A stretch of DNA of 64,000 nt from Drosophila miranda (GCF_003369915.1 NC_046675.1:22506001-22570000), one strand, 5' to 3'; shown: positions 1 to 10,201, counted from the stretch's first letter. The notes: a model not told the origin generated them from the sequence alone. Program-made: numbers and translations.

Positions 1-2368
1 AGTGTTGGACAACAAGAACATGGACACGATCTACTAGCATGTTTACAGCACTTAATGGCTCTGACTAATCGCATTTGCATGGCTCTCCTAAAAGAATAGA
101 AACCAAACCCAAAACGAAATGAATTACATTTGCATGTAAATTTATGCAAATTCCATGCTGTGTTGCCCAATGAACCATTTGACACTTTTGTCCACACACC
201 AGAGCCCAGAGCCCAGAGCCAGAGCCAGGGCCAGGGCAGAGTGCTTTATTAATTATTTATTGTCTAACTATTTGTGAATTATGTCAAGAGATCGTGGGAC
301 AGAGAGAGAGCGAAATCAAAAACTCTCAGCCTCTCAAGTGGAGTGATCTCTCTCTGGGCTCAAAGCATTTTCCTTTTCTTTCTGTTTTTTTTTTTTTTGG
401 GGTCTTGGGGCGCTTCGAACCAGTTGAGCGACATTCCATATGAGGGGCGACGGCGACAGGCTTTGGTTTCGGTTTCGGAGATGGCTAAGATTAATCAGCT
501 GCCATAAGCCAAATGACAAGACATATTTGCTGTCCCCGTCCTCCCGTCTCAGTCCCCTCCATCAGATCCAGATGTGCTCCGTCCCTGGTGTGGCATTTGG
601 GTTGGGGTGTTATTTTTGTGGCTTATTTGTGTTTATTTATGGCAAGGCTAGAAATGATACAACACAAAAATACGAAAAATTAATTTCAAATTTGATTACA
701 ATAAAAAAATAATGCCACACAGAGGATCGGAACGGATTGGTTCCACTTGTGAGCAGAGCAGGGCAGAGCGAAGCAGAGCAGCTTTTGATTTACTCATTTC
801 GTCTCGTCTCGTCTTAAAGTGTGCCAGGCAGGCCCCCCAACCCACCATCCCCACGCCCAAGAGGTGCCCCATCTATAGGTGTGCCTCTTCCCAGTCGCAG
901 CCCAACCCAAAAAACGCTGAAGAAGATTTAACAACCGCTTACAGGCCCAACCAGCCGACAGAGAAAAAAATGTGAAATAAATTTATAGTTTTCTATTTAG
1001 ATAGCTGGCCCGTAAATTATGCAAAGCCTCCCTCTCCTGCCAAACACAGATATTATGGATGGGAATCGGAATGAGAATGGCTGCTGCCGGTGCCTGGCTA
1101 GATTGCTAGCCCGAATTGGGTTACTTTCAACTTAATTTAAGGTCTTAAGGTTAGGCCAATAACAGCGGGCCAAATTGCGGGATGGGGATGGGATGTGATG
1201 GCCACAAGCCACAAGAGCCACAGCAATAGAACGGCCCACGCCTGCTTCTGCTTCTTCAATGCTTTCGTACTCCTCCGAAAAACGATCCATCGATCGAAAC
1301 TGGTTTCTCTGCCTAACAACAATATGAATGAAGCTGGAGCTGAAGCCGTAGCCATCCAACCATCCGGAGCTCAATGCTCAATGGAAATGACAGCATACGT
1401 GTGGCCAAATAACAAAAATAATACAAAGAATGATTTGATAGAAGCGTGGGCGATCCCCGCTTATTAATTGTATTAAAAAAAATATGTATATTGTATGCAT
1501 ATATGGCTAGAGATTTGTTGGCCAATCTTAACTGCTTAACTTATTTCATCCACAAATTGCTGGGAGTTTTTGTATCCGCTAATGCTGAATGTTGTTGAAA
1601 GGTCAACTGCAGCAGCAGTCGAGACTGTGTTCGAAGGAGTGGTTCCCCAATAAAATACTTTATACATTTTTATGACTTCAAGCTATGTCTGTCTACCCCC
1701 TGTCCCCCTCTCCCCCTCTGTCTGTCTGTCTGTCTGTTTGTCTTTCTCTAATAATTGCGAATGGCATGGAGACCCACTTAGAGCTGCTGCCCACACACTA
1801 CACACATCAATAAAAAACAAACGAAACAAATCTGTCCATGGCCATCTTGGAATTTAATTGCATTTGATATGCGGGTCTCTCTGGAAGCGTTTGGCAACAC
1901 TGGAATGCAGTTTCTGCAAAAGATCTCCCCTTATGGAAAATACTTAAATATTCGACTCTCAACTAAAAACAGACACACAATCGTTTACAAATCAAATAAA
2001 GCTGAACAAGACGATCATAAATCTGGCATTTCCATATCCATTTTAGTAGTGAATTCCATTCTAAGAATGCAGATTGTGCTTTCAAATGTTTTGTCCAGAT
2101 TTTATTGCCATTTTTAGTGTATAGCTGCCCACACCAATAAATCACTTCCATGACTATTGCGGAATCGAGTTCTATTCCTCTAGAGTAGGGGTCGGCAAGG
2201 CCCTATCTTATATGCATTTCGCCTTCTGTCTACACACACAAACGCACTGCCGTGTGCCATTTTCTTCCATTGCCTATCCAACACTCAGTATTTTCCAACA
2301 CTAGAATTCAACACGTGTTATCGCCTGTTACTTAAAGATATCCCCTCCATATTTCAAACTCTTTCCAG
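1..2368. other. Noncoding upstream/intronic DNA of Fbxl7
   Basis: I see no convincing gene here. Open frames are short, overlap on both strands and lack protein-like composition. The stretch contains simple repeats, such as a run of CAGAGC-like units near 200-240 and TGTC units near 1720-1745. A good splice acceptor, a pyrimidine-rich tract ending in CAG at 2366-2368, lies just before the first Fbxl7 coding exon. At least the right part is therefore probably a 5' intron of Fbxl7, with its noncoding first exon further left or outside the window. Confidence 0.5.
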
Positions 2369-2410
2369 ACTTCAGCGCCATTCTAGAAATCCATCAAATA
2401 GATCCAAACT

Positions 2411-4977
2411 ATGTCGCACAAGACGAGCACACGACGTGCCACCGATCTGGAGTGTCCACTGGCCTCCCTGGGCAGGAATAGCAATGCGGTGCGCGATCAA
2501 CTGGCGGCAGCGCACTATCACCATCCGCATCCACTCAGCTCCAGTCCGCTGGATCCGCAGGCCTACAAAATGTCGCGCAAGTCACCGAACCTGAGTCTGG
2601 ACACCAACGATGCACTGGCGTCGCGCAGCTCCACGCCGCACAGTGAACAGCAGGCCACAGCTACGACGGCGGCAGCGGCAGCCGTGCTCCACATGGTGCA
2701 ACAGAAGGCGGCCACCTTTGAGCTGAGGGGCAGGCACACGCGTCAGGAGCAAAGTATCTACGGGGCCCACTCGACAGCCTCTGTGGGGAGGCAGGTCAAG
2801 AAATCGCCTGATATCCCGGCTCCTGCCTCGAGGGGCACTGCTCCCGTGCCACAGCCGCGCAACTTTCTCACCCTGGAGCATGTGCTGCAGTATGGGGCCC
2901 AAAGGCCTAGCTGGTTGCATGGCAACAGTGCGGATACTGAGGACTCCAGCGACAATAATGTGGGAGGCGGCGGTGGGAGTGGCAGTGGCGGAGGCGGCGG
3001 CGGCGGCGGCGGCGGCGGAGGTAGACGACGCACGCAGGGCGGACGATGCAGCGTGCCCACTGTCCTGAGCAGCAACGGTGGCGGCAGCAACGGAGCCCAG
3101 TATCTGCTCGACAAGAAGATGGAGTCGCTGTATCTGGGGAATGCTCTGCGAGCCCTGCCCCTCGGTGCCGAGGCGAGTCAGTACCAAAACGAACGCTACT
3201 ACCTGGAGGACTACAGCAGCGGCAGCGGCAATGAGCGGCTGCCAGGTGAGTGTCCCTCGAACTGATCTCTTAAAGAACGCAATCCCAATCGATGGTAATC
3301 CCTTGCAGAACGCCTACATCATCCGCGCACCTCCAGTCCCAGCGAGACGAGTGGTTCGGATCGCTATCTGCTGAACCGCAGCACCAACTCGCCCGCCAAT
3401 GCCTTCCAGCTGGACCACCACCACACCAAAGTGCAGAGCCTCTCCGACGGCCTGTGCAACCTGGGACGCTTCTCGCCCAGCCTCGACCAGGGCTATGCCA
3501 CGCTCGTCTCACCCTCACCCACCGGCCACCACTCGAGCGGAGCGGGCAATGTCACCACATCCACGACCACCAGCGGCGGAGGCATCATGGCCAGCAGTAC
3601 GCCCGCCACAACACCCCGTCGTGGGGCATCCAGTGGCGGAGGAGGAGGAGGCGGTGGCGGCACTGTGCCAGGAAAATCCATCGGTCCGCCGCCCTGGAAC
3701 CGCAAGGGTCCCTTCCGCTGTGGACCCTACTTTGATCGCCTGCCCGACGAGGCCATTGTCCGCATCTTCAGCTGGCTAGACAGCTGCGAGCTGTGCACTG
3801 TGGCCCGTGTCTGTCGGAGATTCGAGCAGGTGGCCTGGCGTCCCGTGCTCTGGAAGTGCATCACTCTGCGGGGCGAGCACCTGAACGGGGACAAGACCCT
3901 GAAGATGATCTTCCGGCAGCTGTGCGGCCAGAGCTGCAATGGCGCCTGTCCGGAGGTGGAACGAGTGATGCTCGCCGATGGCTGCCGCATCTCCGACAAG
4001 GGCCTCCAGCTGCTGACACGACGCTGCCCGGAGCTGACGCACCTGCAACTTCAGACCTGCGTCGGCGTCTCCAATCAGGCTCTGGTCGAGGCCCTAACGA
4101 AGTGCAGCAATCTACAGCATCTAGACGTGACAGGTGAGTGGGGCACATCCTCATCCTCTAGTTAGCCAAAACTAACCTTTCTCCATTTATTTAAAGGCTG
4201 CAGTCAGGTGAGCAGCATCAGTCCCAATCCGCATGTGGAGCCCCCGCGTCGTCTGCTGTTGCAATATCTGGATCTGACCGACTGCATGGCCATCGATGAC
4301 ATGGGCCTGAAGATTGTCGTCAAGAACTGCCCCCAGCTGGTGTACCTTTATCTGCGACGCTGCATACAAATCACGGGTAGGCACAGCACAGGGCAACCAT
4401 CCCTCCAGAGCCCCTCTAAACTCTTCCTTGATCTCTTGCAGATGCGGGTCTGAAGTTTGTGCCCAGCTTTTGTGTCTCGCTGAAGGAGCTGAGCGTCTCC
4501 GATTGCCTCAACATCACCGACTTTGGGCTCTACGAGCTGGCCAAGCTGGGGGCCGCCCTCCGCTATCTGTCCGTGGCCAAATGCGAACGCGTCTCGGATG
4601 CCGGCCTGAAGGTGATTGCCCGGCGCTGCTATAAGTTGCGCTACCTGAATGCCCGCGGCTGCGAGGCCGTCAGCGATGACTCCATCACCGTCCTGGCCAG
4701 GTCCTGTCCGCGCCTGCGTGCCCTGGACATTGGCAAGTGCGATGTGAGCGATGCCGGACTGCGGGCCTTGGCCGAGAGCTGTCCCAACCTGAAGAAGCTG
4801 AGCCTGCGCAATTGTGATATGATTACGGATCGGGGCGTCCAGTGCATAGCCTACTACTGCCGCGGGCTGCAGCAGCTGAACATCCAGGACTGTCAGATAT
4901 CCATCGAGGGCTATCGGGCGGTGAAGAAGTACTGCAAACGATGCATCATAGAGCACACCAATCCGGGCTTCTGTTGA
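2411..4977 (+). CDS. Fbxl7: F-box and leucine-rich repeat protein 7 (Fbxl7)
   Basis: Substrate-recognition subunit of an SCF ubiquitin ligase. In flies, Fbxl7 acts at apical junctions in Fat/Hippo growth control. Four coding exons join in frame: 2411-3245, 3309-4133, 4197-4376 and 4442-4977, giving about 791 residues. That is close to my memory of about 770 for the D. melanogaster protein. The N-terminal half is low complexity, with a glycine tract around residues 184-204. The F-box begins around residue 419 (FDRLPDEAIVRIFSWLD). It is followed by cysteine-type leucine-rich repeats to the C terminus, with repeated LxxLxLxxC patterns such as LKKLSLRNCDMITDRGVQ. The ATG at 2411 lies 42 bases after a likely splice acceptor. 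All three introns are short (63-65 bases) and have GT/AG ends. The gene converges on a minus-strand gene starting its stop codon at 5232. Identification is firm; the exact start is slightly less so. Confidence 0.95.
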
Positions 4978-5231
4978 GCAGCAGGAAGGATCGGAAAATA
5001 CAAAGCAAAGAGGCAGGCCATAATGAGCAAAGATTGTTAAGAACAACAACTGCAACCACACACAAATATTGTAATTTGTTTTAGTTCAAGGATCAAGGGG
5101 TTAATCCGAATGCCGAAATGATCAATGATTTTAGTTGTTATTGTAAATTGTATATACCGAAACGGAAGCTGAACAGGATTTTAGAGCATATATTATAGCA
5201 GAGGATTACGTTTAAGTAGACTAATTCTTGC

Positions 5232-5975
5232 TTAATAAATTATTTTCCCCCGATTATCAAGATAGTGATACATATCGGGCATTAATTCGGGTATTTTGAG
5301 TAGAATACTTCGAGGAGTCACCTCGAGAACATCCCGCGTTAAGTGCCTGCCCTTCTTGCCCTTCTTCTTTCGCAGATGATCCAAGGCAATGGTGGCCTTT
5401 ACATCCGCTTGAGTGTCGGCGGCCGTTGTTGGCTCCAACCAGTTGCCACGATTCACGTAGGGTTTAATCTCGATCCGGGTGCAATTTTCCTTCCGTAGAT
5501 ATTTCCTTATGGTCTCAAGGCTACGTATATCCTCTATGGTTTCCATTGTCTTGTTATGGATTCTCTTAATCTCTCGCTTATCGGCATTCATCATGGCCAT
5601 TTGCTTCTCCAATGCTGGCTGACCACATGGCCAACACGCTGACAGCTCCGATATCTCCATTATTCTCACACGCTCCTCCAGCGAGTGGACGGGCATCTCC
5701 TTCTGTAGTGCCGTTAGGTGCTGCCTCTCTTTTGGTGTCAACGTATGCTTTGTGCGCTCAAGGCGATCCAATTCTTCTCGTATATGGTCCATCCTTTCCA
5801 TATAGTCCTGGAGATGCTTGGCCTCGCGCTGGATGTCCTTCTGGAACCGTGTCCGAACGACCCGGTATCGACGCAACTGATTGCTTATGATCTGCACTTT
5901 CCGCTGTTCATAGTAGAACTCTCGTACCAGTCGGAAGTACAATTTCATCCAACTTTCACCGCTCTTCTTGCCCAT
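5232..5975 (-). CDS. Unrecognised coiled-coil protein, 247 aa
   Basis: Single-exon frame from an ATG at 5975-5973 to a TAA at 5234-5232. I do not recognise the family. The protein is strongly charged and helical, rich in Arg, Lys, Glu and Gln. Probable coiled coils span about residues 30-90 and 120-165, with heptad-like stretches such as YMERMDHIREELDRLERT. A lysine-rich patch (LRKKKGKKGR) lies near residue 200. The C-terminal segment contains PELMPDMYHYLDNRGKIIY. There is no signal peptide or membrane segment. Length, composition and lack of introns would suit a structural or testis-biased protein, but that is a guess. It converges with Fbxl7, and its end overlaps the Fbxl7 poly(A) signal. 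Motif-6-like promoter elements lie about 110-140 bases upstream of the ATG. Confidence is high that this is a gene, with no functional assignment. Confidence 0.8.
   Translation of the reverse strand: MGKKSGESWMKLYFRLVREFYYEQRKVQIISNQLRRYRVVRTRFQKDIQREAKHLQDYMERMDHIREELDRLERTKHTLTPKERQHLTALQKEMPVHSLEERVRIMEISELSACWPCGQPALEKQMAMMNADKREIKRIHNKTMETIEDIRSLETIRKYLRKENCTRIEIKPYVNRGNWLEPTTAADTQADVKATIALDHLRKKKGKKGRHLTRDVLEVTPRSILLKIPELMPDMYHYLDNRGKIIY
5234..5239 (+). terminator. Poly(A) signal AATAAA, likely for Fbxl7
   Basis: Canonical AATAAA about 260 bases after the Fbxl7 stop codon. It overlaps the stop and last sense codons of the opposite-strand gene (5232-5975), so the Fbxl7 transcript must extend into antisense coding sequence. 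Confidence 0.65.
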
Positions 5976-6079
5976 TGGAGTTAAATTTTTGAATTTAGAA
6001 AATCAATTGTGAATTTAGATAAGTTTAACGGCAAACATATCGACAGTTGTGATTTCAAAAGAGTTGGCAGTCTGTGATA

Positions 6080-6116
6080 CCAGAGAAAACCGGTATATCA
6101 TGGTATATTCTGTCAA
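6080..6116 (-). promoter_or_regulatory. GGTATAT-type promoter motifs for the 5975 gene
   Basis: Two closely spaced GGTATAT elements (CGGTATATC and TGGTATATT) lie about 120 bases upstream of the minus-strand ATG at 5975. They resemble Drosophila core promoter motif 6 (Ohler 6, GTATATTT-like). The same arrangement recurs in front of blp near 9450-9500. Confidence 0.4.
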
Positions 6117-6124
6117 TTTCATCA

Positions 6125-6300
6125 ACCTATTAAATTTTATTTTCAACTTTATATAGAAATCCAATAAAAGCAATTATTTAAAGTAAGTCAGTCAAGTAGA
6201 AAATATATTCATCAATCGTACAAAACTATGTGGGCATGTCTAAATGTTCTATAAAGCTAGTAATATTCGACGGAATAAAGAATTGAGCAATTGGTTCGAT
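6125..6300. repeat. ~200-bp dispersed repeat, copy A
   Basis: Diverged copy of a unit also found at about 9060-9230 and 9260-9430. Shared landmarks, in order: CCAATAAAAGCAA (from 6161), GTCAAGTAGAAAAT, ATGTGGGCATG, TCTATA.AGCTAGTAATATTC and a GAATA.../GAGCAAT end. No terminal inverted repeats or coding capacity are visible. It could be a decayed transposable element or a local satellite-like unit. Confidence 0.65.
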
Positions 6301-6689
6301 ACTCGTTTGTTTATGCTACTGTTGTATGAGCAAAAGTGCCTTGTGCGTCTGCCTACAGTGGCTTTAAATGACAGTAAGTCCTGATGTCACAGGGCACTCC
6401 CCAAAAACAGCCGCTGTTCCACGGCTATTCTGTGCCTTCCACCTTCTTCGCATTTACAGTTAAAGTCCAGCCACAGAGTCTGCAGCGACGCCCTTTGTGT
6501 GGCCCACTACTCCCTGCCTCAGCCCCCAGAAGATGAATTTCATAGGAAAACAATTGAAAAAGGAGGAAGAAGAACAGATCCTGGACTAGGGGTAGGGGTA
6601 GAACAGCTGTTCGAACAGCTGAGAACGGCATTGGGTAATGGGGCCTCTGCCTGTACCGGCCCCGCGACCCCCTGCGTGTCACAGTCACA

Positions 6690-7570
6690 GCATCAAGCGT
6701 TCTCTGGCAAATGGCACAAAGGTAAGCCTCTTGGCCAACTCCGGACAGAGCGGCTGCTCTTCTGGACCTACTCCTACTCCAACAGCATTAACGTGACCAT
6801 CCGCACAATTGTGTTCCTAAAACGTTGCCTCTTTTAGCTTCCTGGGTGAATCCGTAGGCGTCAACGATACCGGGGACTCGGTAAAGCCTCGCAAGACAAG
6901 ACCGGAGTGCAACGGATCACTGTCAACGGAGAGCGTTGTTCCGTGGAGCTGCATCGTCTGTCGCAGTTCACAGACATCCGGGCCGTGTGGACACCGGATG
7001 CGAAAGTGCTGCACAATCACACGGCAGAGTTGCCCAAAGCAACTGCTTGTTGTGCCACAAGCATCTGATTCTACTGGAGAGCCAGGAGAACTACGGCGTG
7101 TGTTCGGCCTGTGGGCCAGATCATTTCACGTGCACGGCCCCAGTGACGGGGAATGGTGACATGAATAAGGACTTCGTACCCGCATCCTGGCACTGTGATG
7201 GCCAAAATGACTGCCCGGACAAGTCGGATGAAGTGGGATGTCCCACATGACGGGTGGATCAGTTCAGCTGCCAGTCCGGCGAGTGCTTCGACAAGGCTCT
7301 GATCTGCTATGGTACCACCTTTGAAAACTGTGAGAATGTCCACGATGAGGCCGACTACTCCCATCAACACGGTGATTGGAAAGACACGATATCTGCCTAA
7401 ATTCTTAAACTAACAATATACTACTCCTTTCTACAGCTTTGCATATCGGCCGCCCTGCTCTCCGATGGCTGACAGGACTGTGCCGATGGTGCGGGCGATT
7501 CGTTCGGCGCATTGCCCTGCCTATGATATTCTTGCGCTCCGGGAAAATCCGCACAGAGCCAATATATCGA
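6690..7570 (+). pseudogene. Decayed LDL-receptor-related (LRP-family) gene fragment
   Basis: Pieces of an LRP/yolkless-type receptor appear in correct domain order but in shifting frames. A YWTD-propeller repeat lies at about 6710-6815 (LLFWTYSYSNSINVT). The propeller end is at about 6895-7020 (QRITVNGERCSVELHRLSQF, then TDIRAVWTPD and NHT). An EGF-like cysteine stretch lies at about 7039-7110. LDLa module 1 is at about 7115-7246 (WHCDGQNDCPDKSDEVGCP), module 2 at about 7258-7380 (QFSCQSGECFDKALICYG), and a third, broken module at about 7437-7515 (QDCADGAGDSF). TGA codons interrupt the frame at 7248-7250 and within module 3, and several frameshifts are needed. Intron-like remnants, with pyrimidine tract plus AG at about 6837 and 7436, argue for DNA-level duplication rather than retroposition. 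The fragment is too short for any functional LRP. The parent gene cannot be fixed from here; yolkless is one candidate. Confidence 0.75.
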
Positions 7571-8167
7571 GTTCTAATAGCTCCATCGAAGAAATTAAAT
7601 AAGGCAGTAAGCAGTAAGCATAACCAAAAATAATTGACAATCACTGCATACTGATGTTCTTCTCGCAGGGAAGCACGCCGTCAAGCACTCCCTTTTAAAG
7701 ACTTTGAAAATGCAATAGAGAACCTGCCGGATATTGCATTTCAGGTGCAACGCGACCAAGCTGCGGATGAAGATGGAGCGAAAAGACACTGGACGAGTGT
7801 GCCAGGTTATTGTATTGCGTGTATTAACATACATATAAAGAAATTAATTAAGTGGAAATTGTTTTGGCTTAAACCTTATTTTAGACACAATCAAAATCAA
7901 TAGTACATCATCCCATCTATTAAAGCCCTTCGGCCGAGCGTCAGACTTTACACAAGCGCAGAGCTAACGGGAACAGCCACGCCATCGGTTTGGAGGAGAA
8001 GCGTTTCCGATCCGACAACAACAACAACAGCAACAACCGGCAGCTGCCGAGGTAGATGCCACTCCACCATCCGAGTCATCCGATGACTCGGGCGTCAGTT
8101 GGGATGAGCTGAACTCGGTCAGCCGTCTCCGATTCCTCGCGCCGCAATATCAACAATAGCAACGAAA
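7571..8167 (+). other. Possible further remnants of the LRP-like fragment
   Basis: No intact gene. A strong acceptor-like tract ends near 7669, followed by an EGF-like remnant around 7740-7800 containing TDTGRVCQ-like residues shifted by one frame. A frame of about 50 codons, open from about 8010 to a TAG near 8160, encodes a glutamine run followed by PSESSDDSGVSWDELNSVSR. It could be a cytoplasmic-tail remnant or an unrelated exon. A short stretch at about 7865-7905 resembles the left end of the 200-bp repeat. Assignment is tentative. Confidence 0.3.
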
Positions 8168-8662
8168 TCAATGCAGATTAAATCCACGAAGCGGATCCCC
8201 ATACCATGCGTCGCCACCTTCCTGTCGGGCTGCGCCTTCAGCAGCAGGACGCTCTATGTCCTGCTCTGCGGGCACCAGTCCTTCCCCTTCGGCAGGCTCC
8301 GGTTTTTCTGCCGGATCCACTCCAACATTTGTTGCGCTTCGTATGTTGATAATGTCGTAGATAAGCTTGAAAAGAAGCGCGAGTATGATGGGTCCAGCCG
8401 GGACCCCCACACAGTGGGCGCAGTGGGAAGTCCAGACGACGACGACCGGTGGCTCAGGGGTCGGTGGCTGGAAATATCTGTATGCCTTCTGGCCGACTTT
8501 CACCACAGCCGCAATACACTCGGAAATCATCTTACAGGAAGGCACTTTATTCGCTATTTGGAAAAAGAAAACTACTATGATTCGAATTAAACTGTTTTCA
8601 ATTGAAATCGCACCTCTGGAAAGAACACCAATAGCTCCCTGAGGCTCTGATTCGTTCGACAC
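8168..8662 (-). CDS. Open frame with hydrophobic segments, no clear ATG; possible pseudogene or spliced exon
   Basis: A 164-codon frame, but its 5' end has no ATG. The nearest upstream in-frame stop lies around 8685 and the first internal methionine is MISECIAAVV, about residue 44. It encodes two hydrophobic stretches, IRIIVVFFFQIA at about 26-37 and GPIILALLFKLIYDII at about 90-105. A Pro/Glu/Ala-rich tail follows (PAEKPEPAEGEGLVPAEQD). The layout loosely recalls the C-terminal membrane part of peroxin 13, but sequence support is weak and I do not assign it. It lies between repeat copies and beside a clear pseudogene, so it may be a relic. Alternatively, an upstream exon supplies the start. 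Confidence 0.35.
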   Translation of the reverse strand: MSNESEPQGAIGVLSRGAISIENSLIRIIVVFFFQIANKVPSCKMISECIAAVVKVGQKAYRYFQPPTPEPPVVVVWTSHCAHCVGVPAGPIILALLFKLIYDIINIRSATNVGVDPAEKPEPAEGEGLVPAEQDIERPAAEGAARQEGGDAWYGDPLRGFNLH

Positions 8663-9059
8663 GAAGACTGCATCCCGTAATTAAATGAAGACCACGAAAT
8701 TTCGTTAACTGGAACAAAAAATTTTGTAGGAAAAAATATACTTGAGAACTTAAATTTAGTCAGTCCTTTAGGAAATTGATGAAATAATCGAATGAAATTA
8801 TGAATTCAGAGCTGAATGTCTCAGCTACTAGCTAGAAATATAGAAATAGAAATAGTATATCAAACTTGTCAGTAATTGTTTAAAAGGTACTTGGATCAGG
8901 ATATCAATGTGAGAACATGTATTTATTAATTATGTTTTAAAAACAGTTTGAACAATATTTTCATATTAAATTAACGAAATAGGGTATACAAAGGCCTATA
9001 CACACATCATGTCTTCAAATACCAGCAATATTGCGACTTTTTTTTTTGTTGAACTATTT
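8663..9059. other. AT-rich spacer, nothing recognised
   Basis: AT-rich DNA with no open frame of note, no splice pair tied to a gene and no clear repeat until the 200-bp unit begins near 9060. Confidence 0.5.
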
Positions 9060-9230
9060 TGTTTAAACCTCGTTTTAGTCAAAATACAATAAAAGCAAGG
9101 ACTAAAAACTAACCAATTTTGTAGAAAATGTATTCATCTATGGCCTAAAAATATGTGGGCAGAACTAAAGGTTTTAGATAGCCAGAATTATTCAACAGAA
9201 TCTCTAAATTGAGCAATATGAACGACTATC
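9060..9230. repeat. ~200-bp repeat, copy B (tandem with C)
   Basis: Second copy of the unit seen at 6125-6300. The landmark CAATAAAAGCAA begins at 9087, and ATGTGGGCA and GAGCAATATGAACGA follow. The matching landmark in copy C starts at 9287, so B and C are a direct tandem with a 200-base period. Confidence 0.7.
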
Positions 9231-9259
9231 CTCTTTCGGTTGTTTTGTTTGACCTATTT

Positions 9260-9430
9260 CGCTAAAACCATTTTTTAGACAAGATCCAATAAAAGCAAAT
9301 ATTTAGAATAAACCAGTCAAGTAGAAAATTAAATCACTAATCGGATAAAATTATGTGGGCATGGCTAAATTTTCTATATAGCTAGTAATATTCCACGGAA
9401 TATCAAAAACGAGGAATATGTAAATTAGAA
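9260..9430. repeat. ~200-bp repeat, copy C
   Basis: Third copy, closest to copy A in its right half: ATGTGGGCATGGCTAAAT followed by CTAGTAATATTCCACGGAAT. It ends just before the promoter-like motifs of blp. Confidence 0.7.
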
Positions 9431-9444
9431 CTGGAATTCGTCAG

Positions 9445-9505
9445 TATATTCACGGTATATTTTGAAAATGAGATGGTATATTTCGGTATATTTAATCGAA
9501 GGGTC
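9445..9505 (+). promoter_or_regulatory. Motif-6-like GGTATATT cluster upstream of blp
   Basis: Three GGTATATT elements occur in about 50 bases (CACGGTATATTTTGAAAATG, then TGGTATATTTCGGTATATTT). This arrangement matches the Drosophila core promoter motif 6 class, typical of TATA-less housekeeping genes. It lies about 160-210 bases before the blp ATG. Confidence 0.55.
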
Positions 9506-9659
9506 CGACTGACAGCAAACAGCTGGTGTGCCGATTTTAGGTTATGAGCATTGTATAATTTTTGGAAACTCGTTGATTGAAAACAAAAACGTACGCTAGT
9601 AAACAGTGTGTATCAGAAATAAACCAAAATTCAGGTGCTACCGTTTAGGAACAACAGCA

Positions 9660-10142
9660 ATGGCTAAGTACATTGCACAAATCATCGTTCTGGGTGCTCA
9701 GGCAGTGGGACGCGCCTTCACCAAGGCGCTAAGGCAAGAGATAGCCGCATCCCAGGAGGCCGCCCGTCGGGCAGGTGGCGGCAAACAGGGCGACAAGACC
9801 GCAGAGTCCAACCTACGCACAGGTAAGCTGGTGAAATCAATTATAGGAGAACCTTGACTCATTCTCCATTCACTTCTAGGCATGACCGTTGAGGAGGCCA
9901 AGCAAATCCTGAACGTGGACGACCTCAAGAACGTGGACAGCATTATCAAGAATTACGAGCATCTGTTCAGTGTGAATGATCGCGGGAAAGGCGGTTCCTT
10001 TTATCTACAGTCAAAGGTCTTCCGGGCCAAAGAGCGCCTAGACACCGAACTGAAAGCCCAGCGGCCGCCGCCACCGAAAGCGGAGCCCGCGGCGGAGTCA
10101 GAGGCGGAAGCGCCTCCAAGGAGGGGCCGGCAAGTACGCTGA
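9660..10142 (+). CDS. blp: Pam16/Tim16 (Magmas) homologue, black pearl
   Basis: Regulatory J-like subunit of the mitochondrial import motor (PAM). It pairs with Pam18 at the TIM23 channel on the matrix side of the inner membrane. Two exons, 9660-9822 and 9880-10142, join in frame across a 57-base intron to give 141 residues, the usual family size. The N-terminal hydrophobic segment [20 protein letters not shown] is the membrane-anchoring and targeting region. The J-like domain at about residues 55-115 shows the family signature [10 protein letters not shown], then [18 protein letters not shown], without the HPD motif, as expected for Pam16. The tail is Pro/Glu/Ala-rich. The promoter looks TATA-less with motif-6-like elements. 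Identification is firm. Confidence 0.96.
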
Positions 10143-10201
10143 ATCCTGTTGTACCTCCAAACGAAAATAATTAGCTTCTAATTGATTTATAAATTTATGT
10201 G

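Noticed and set aside
2582-3187. 201-codon minus-strand frame
   Set aside because: Exact antisense of the low-complexity first coding exon of Fbxl7. Its length comes from the GC-rich Gly/Ala codons.
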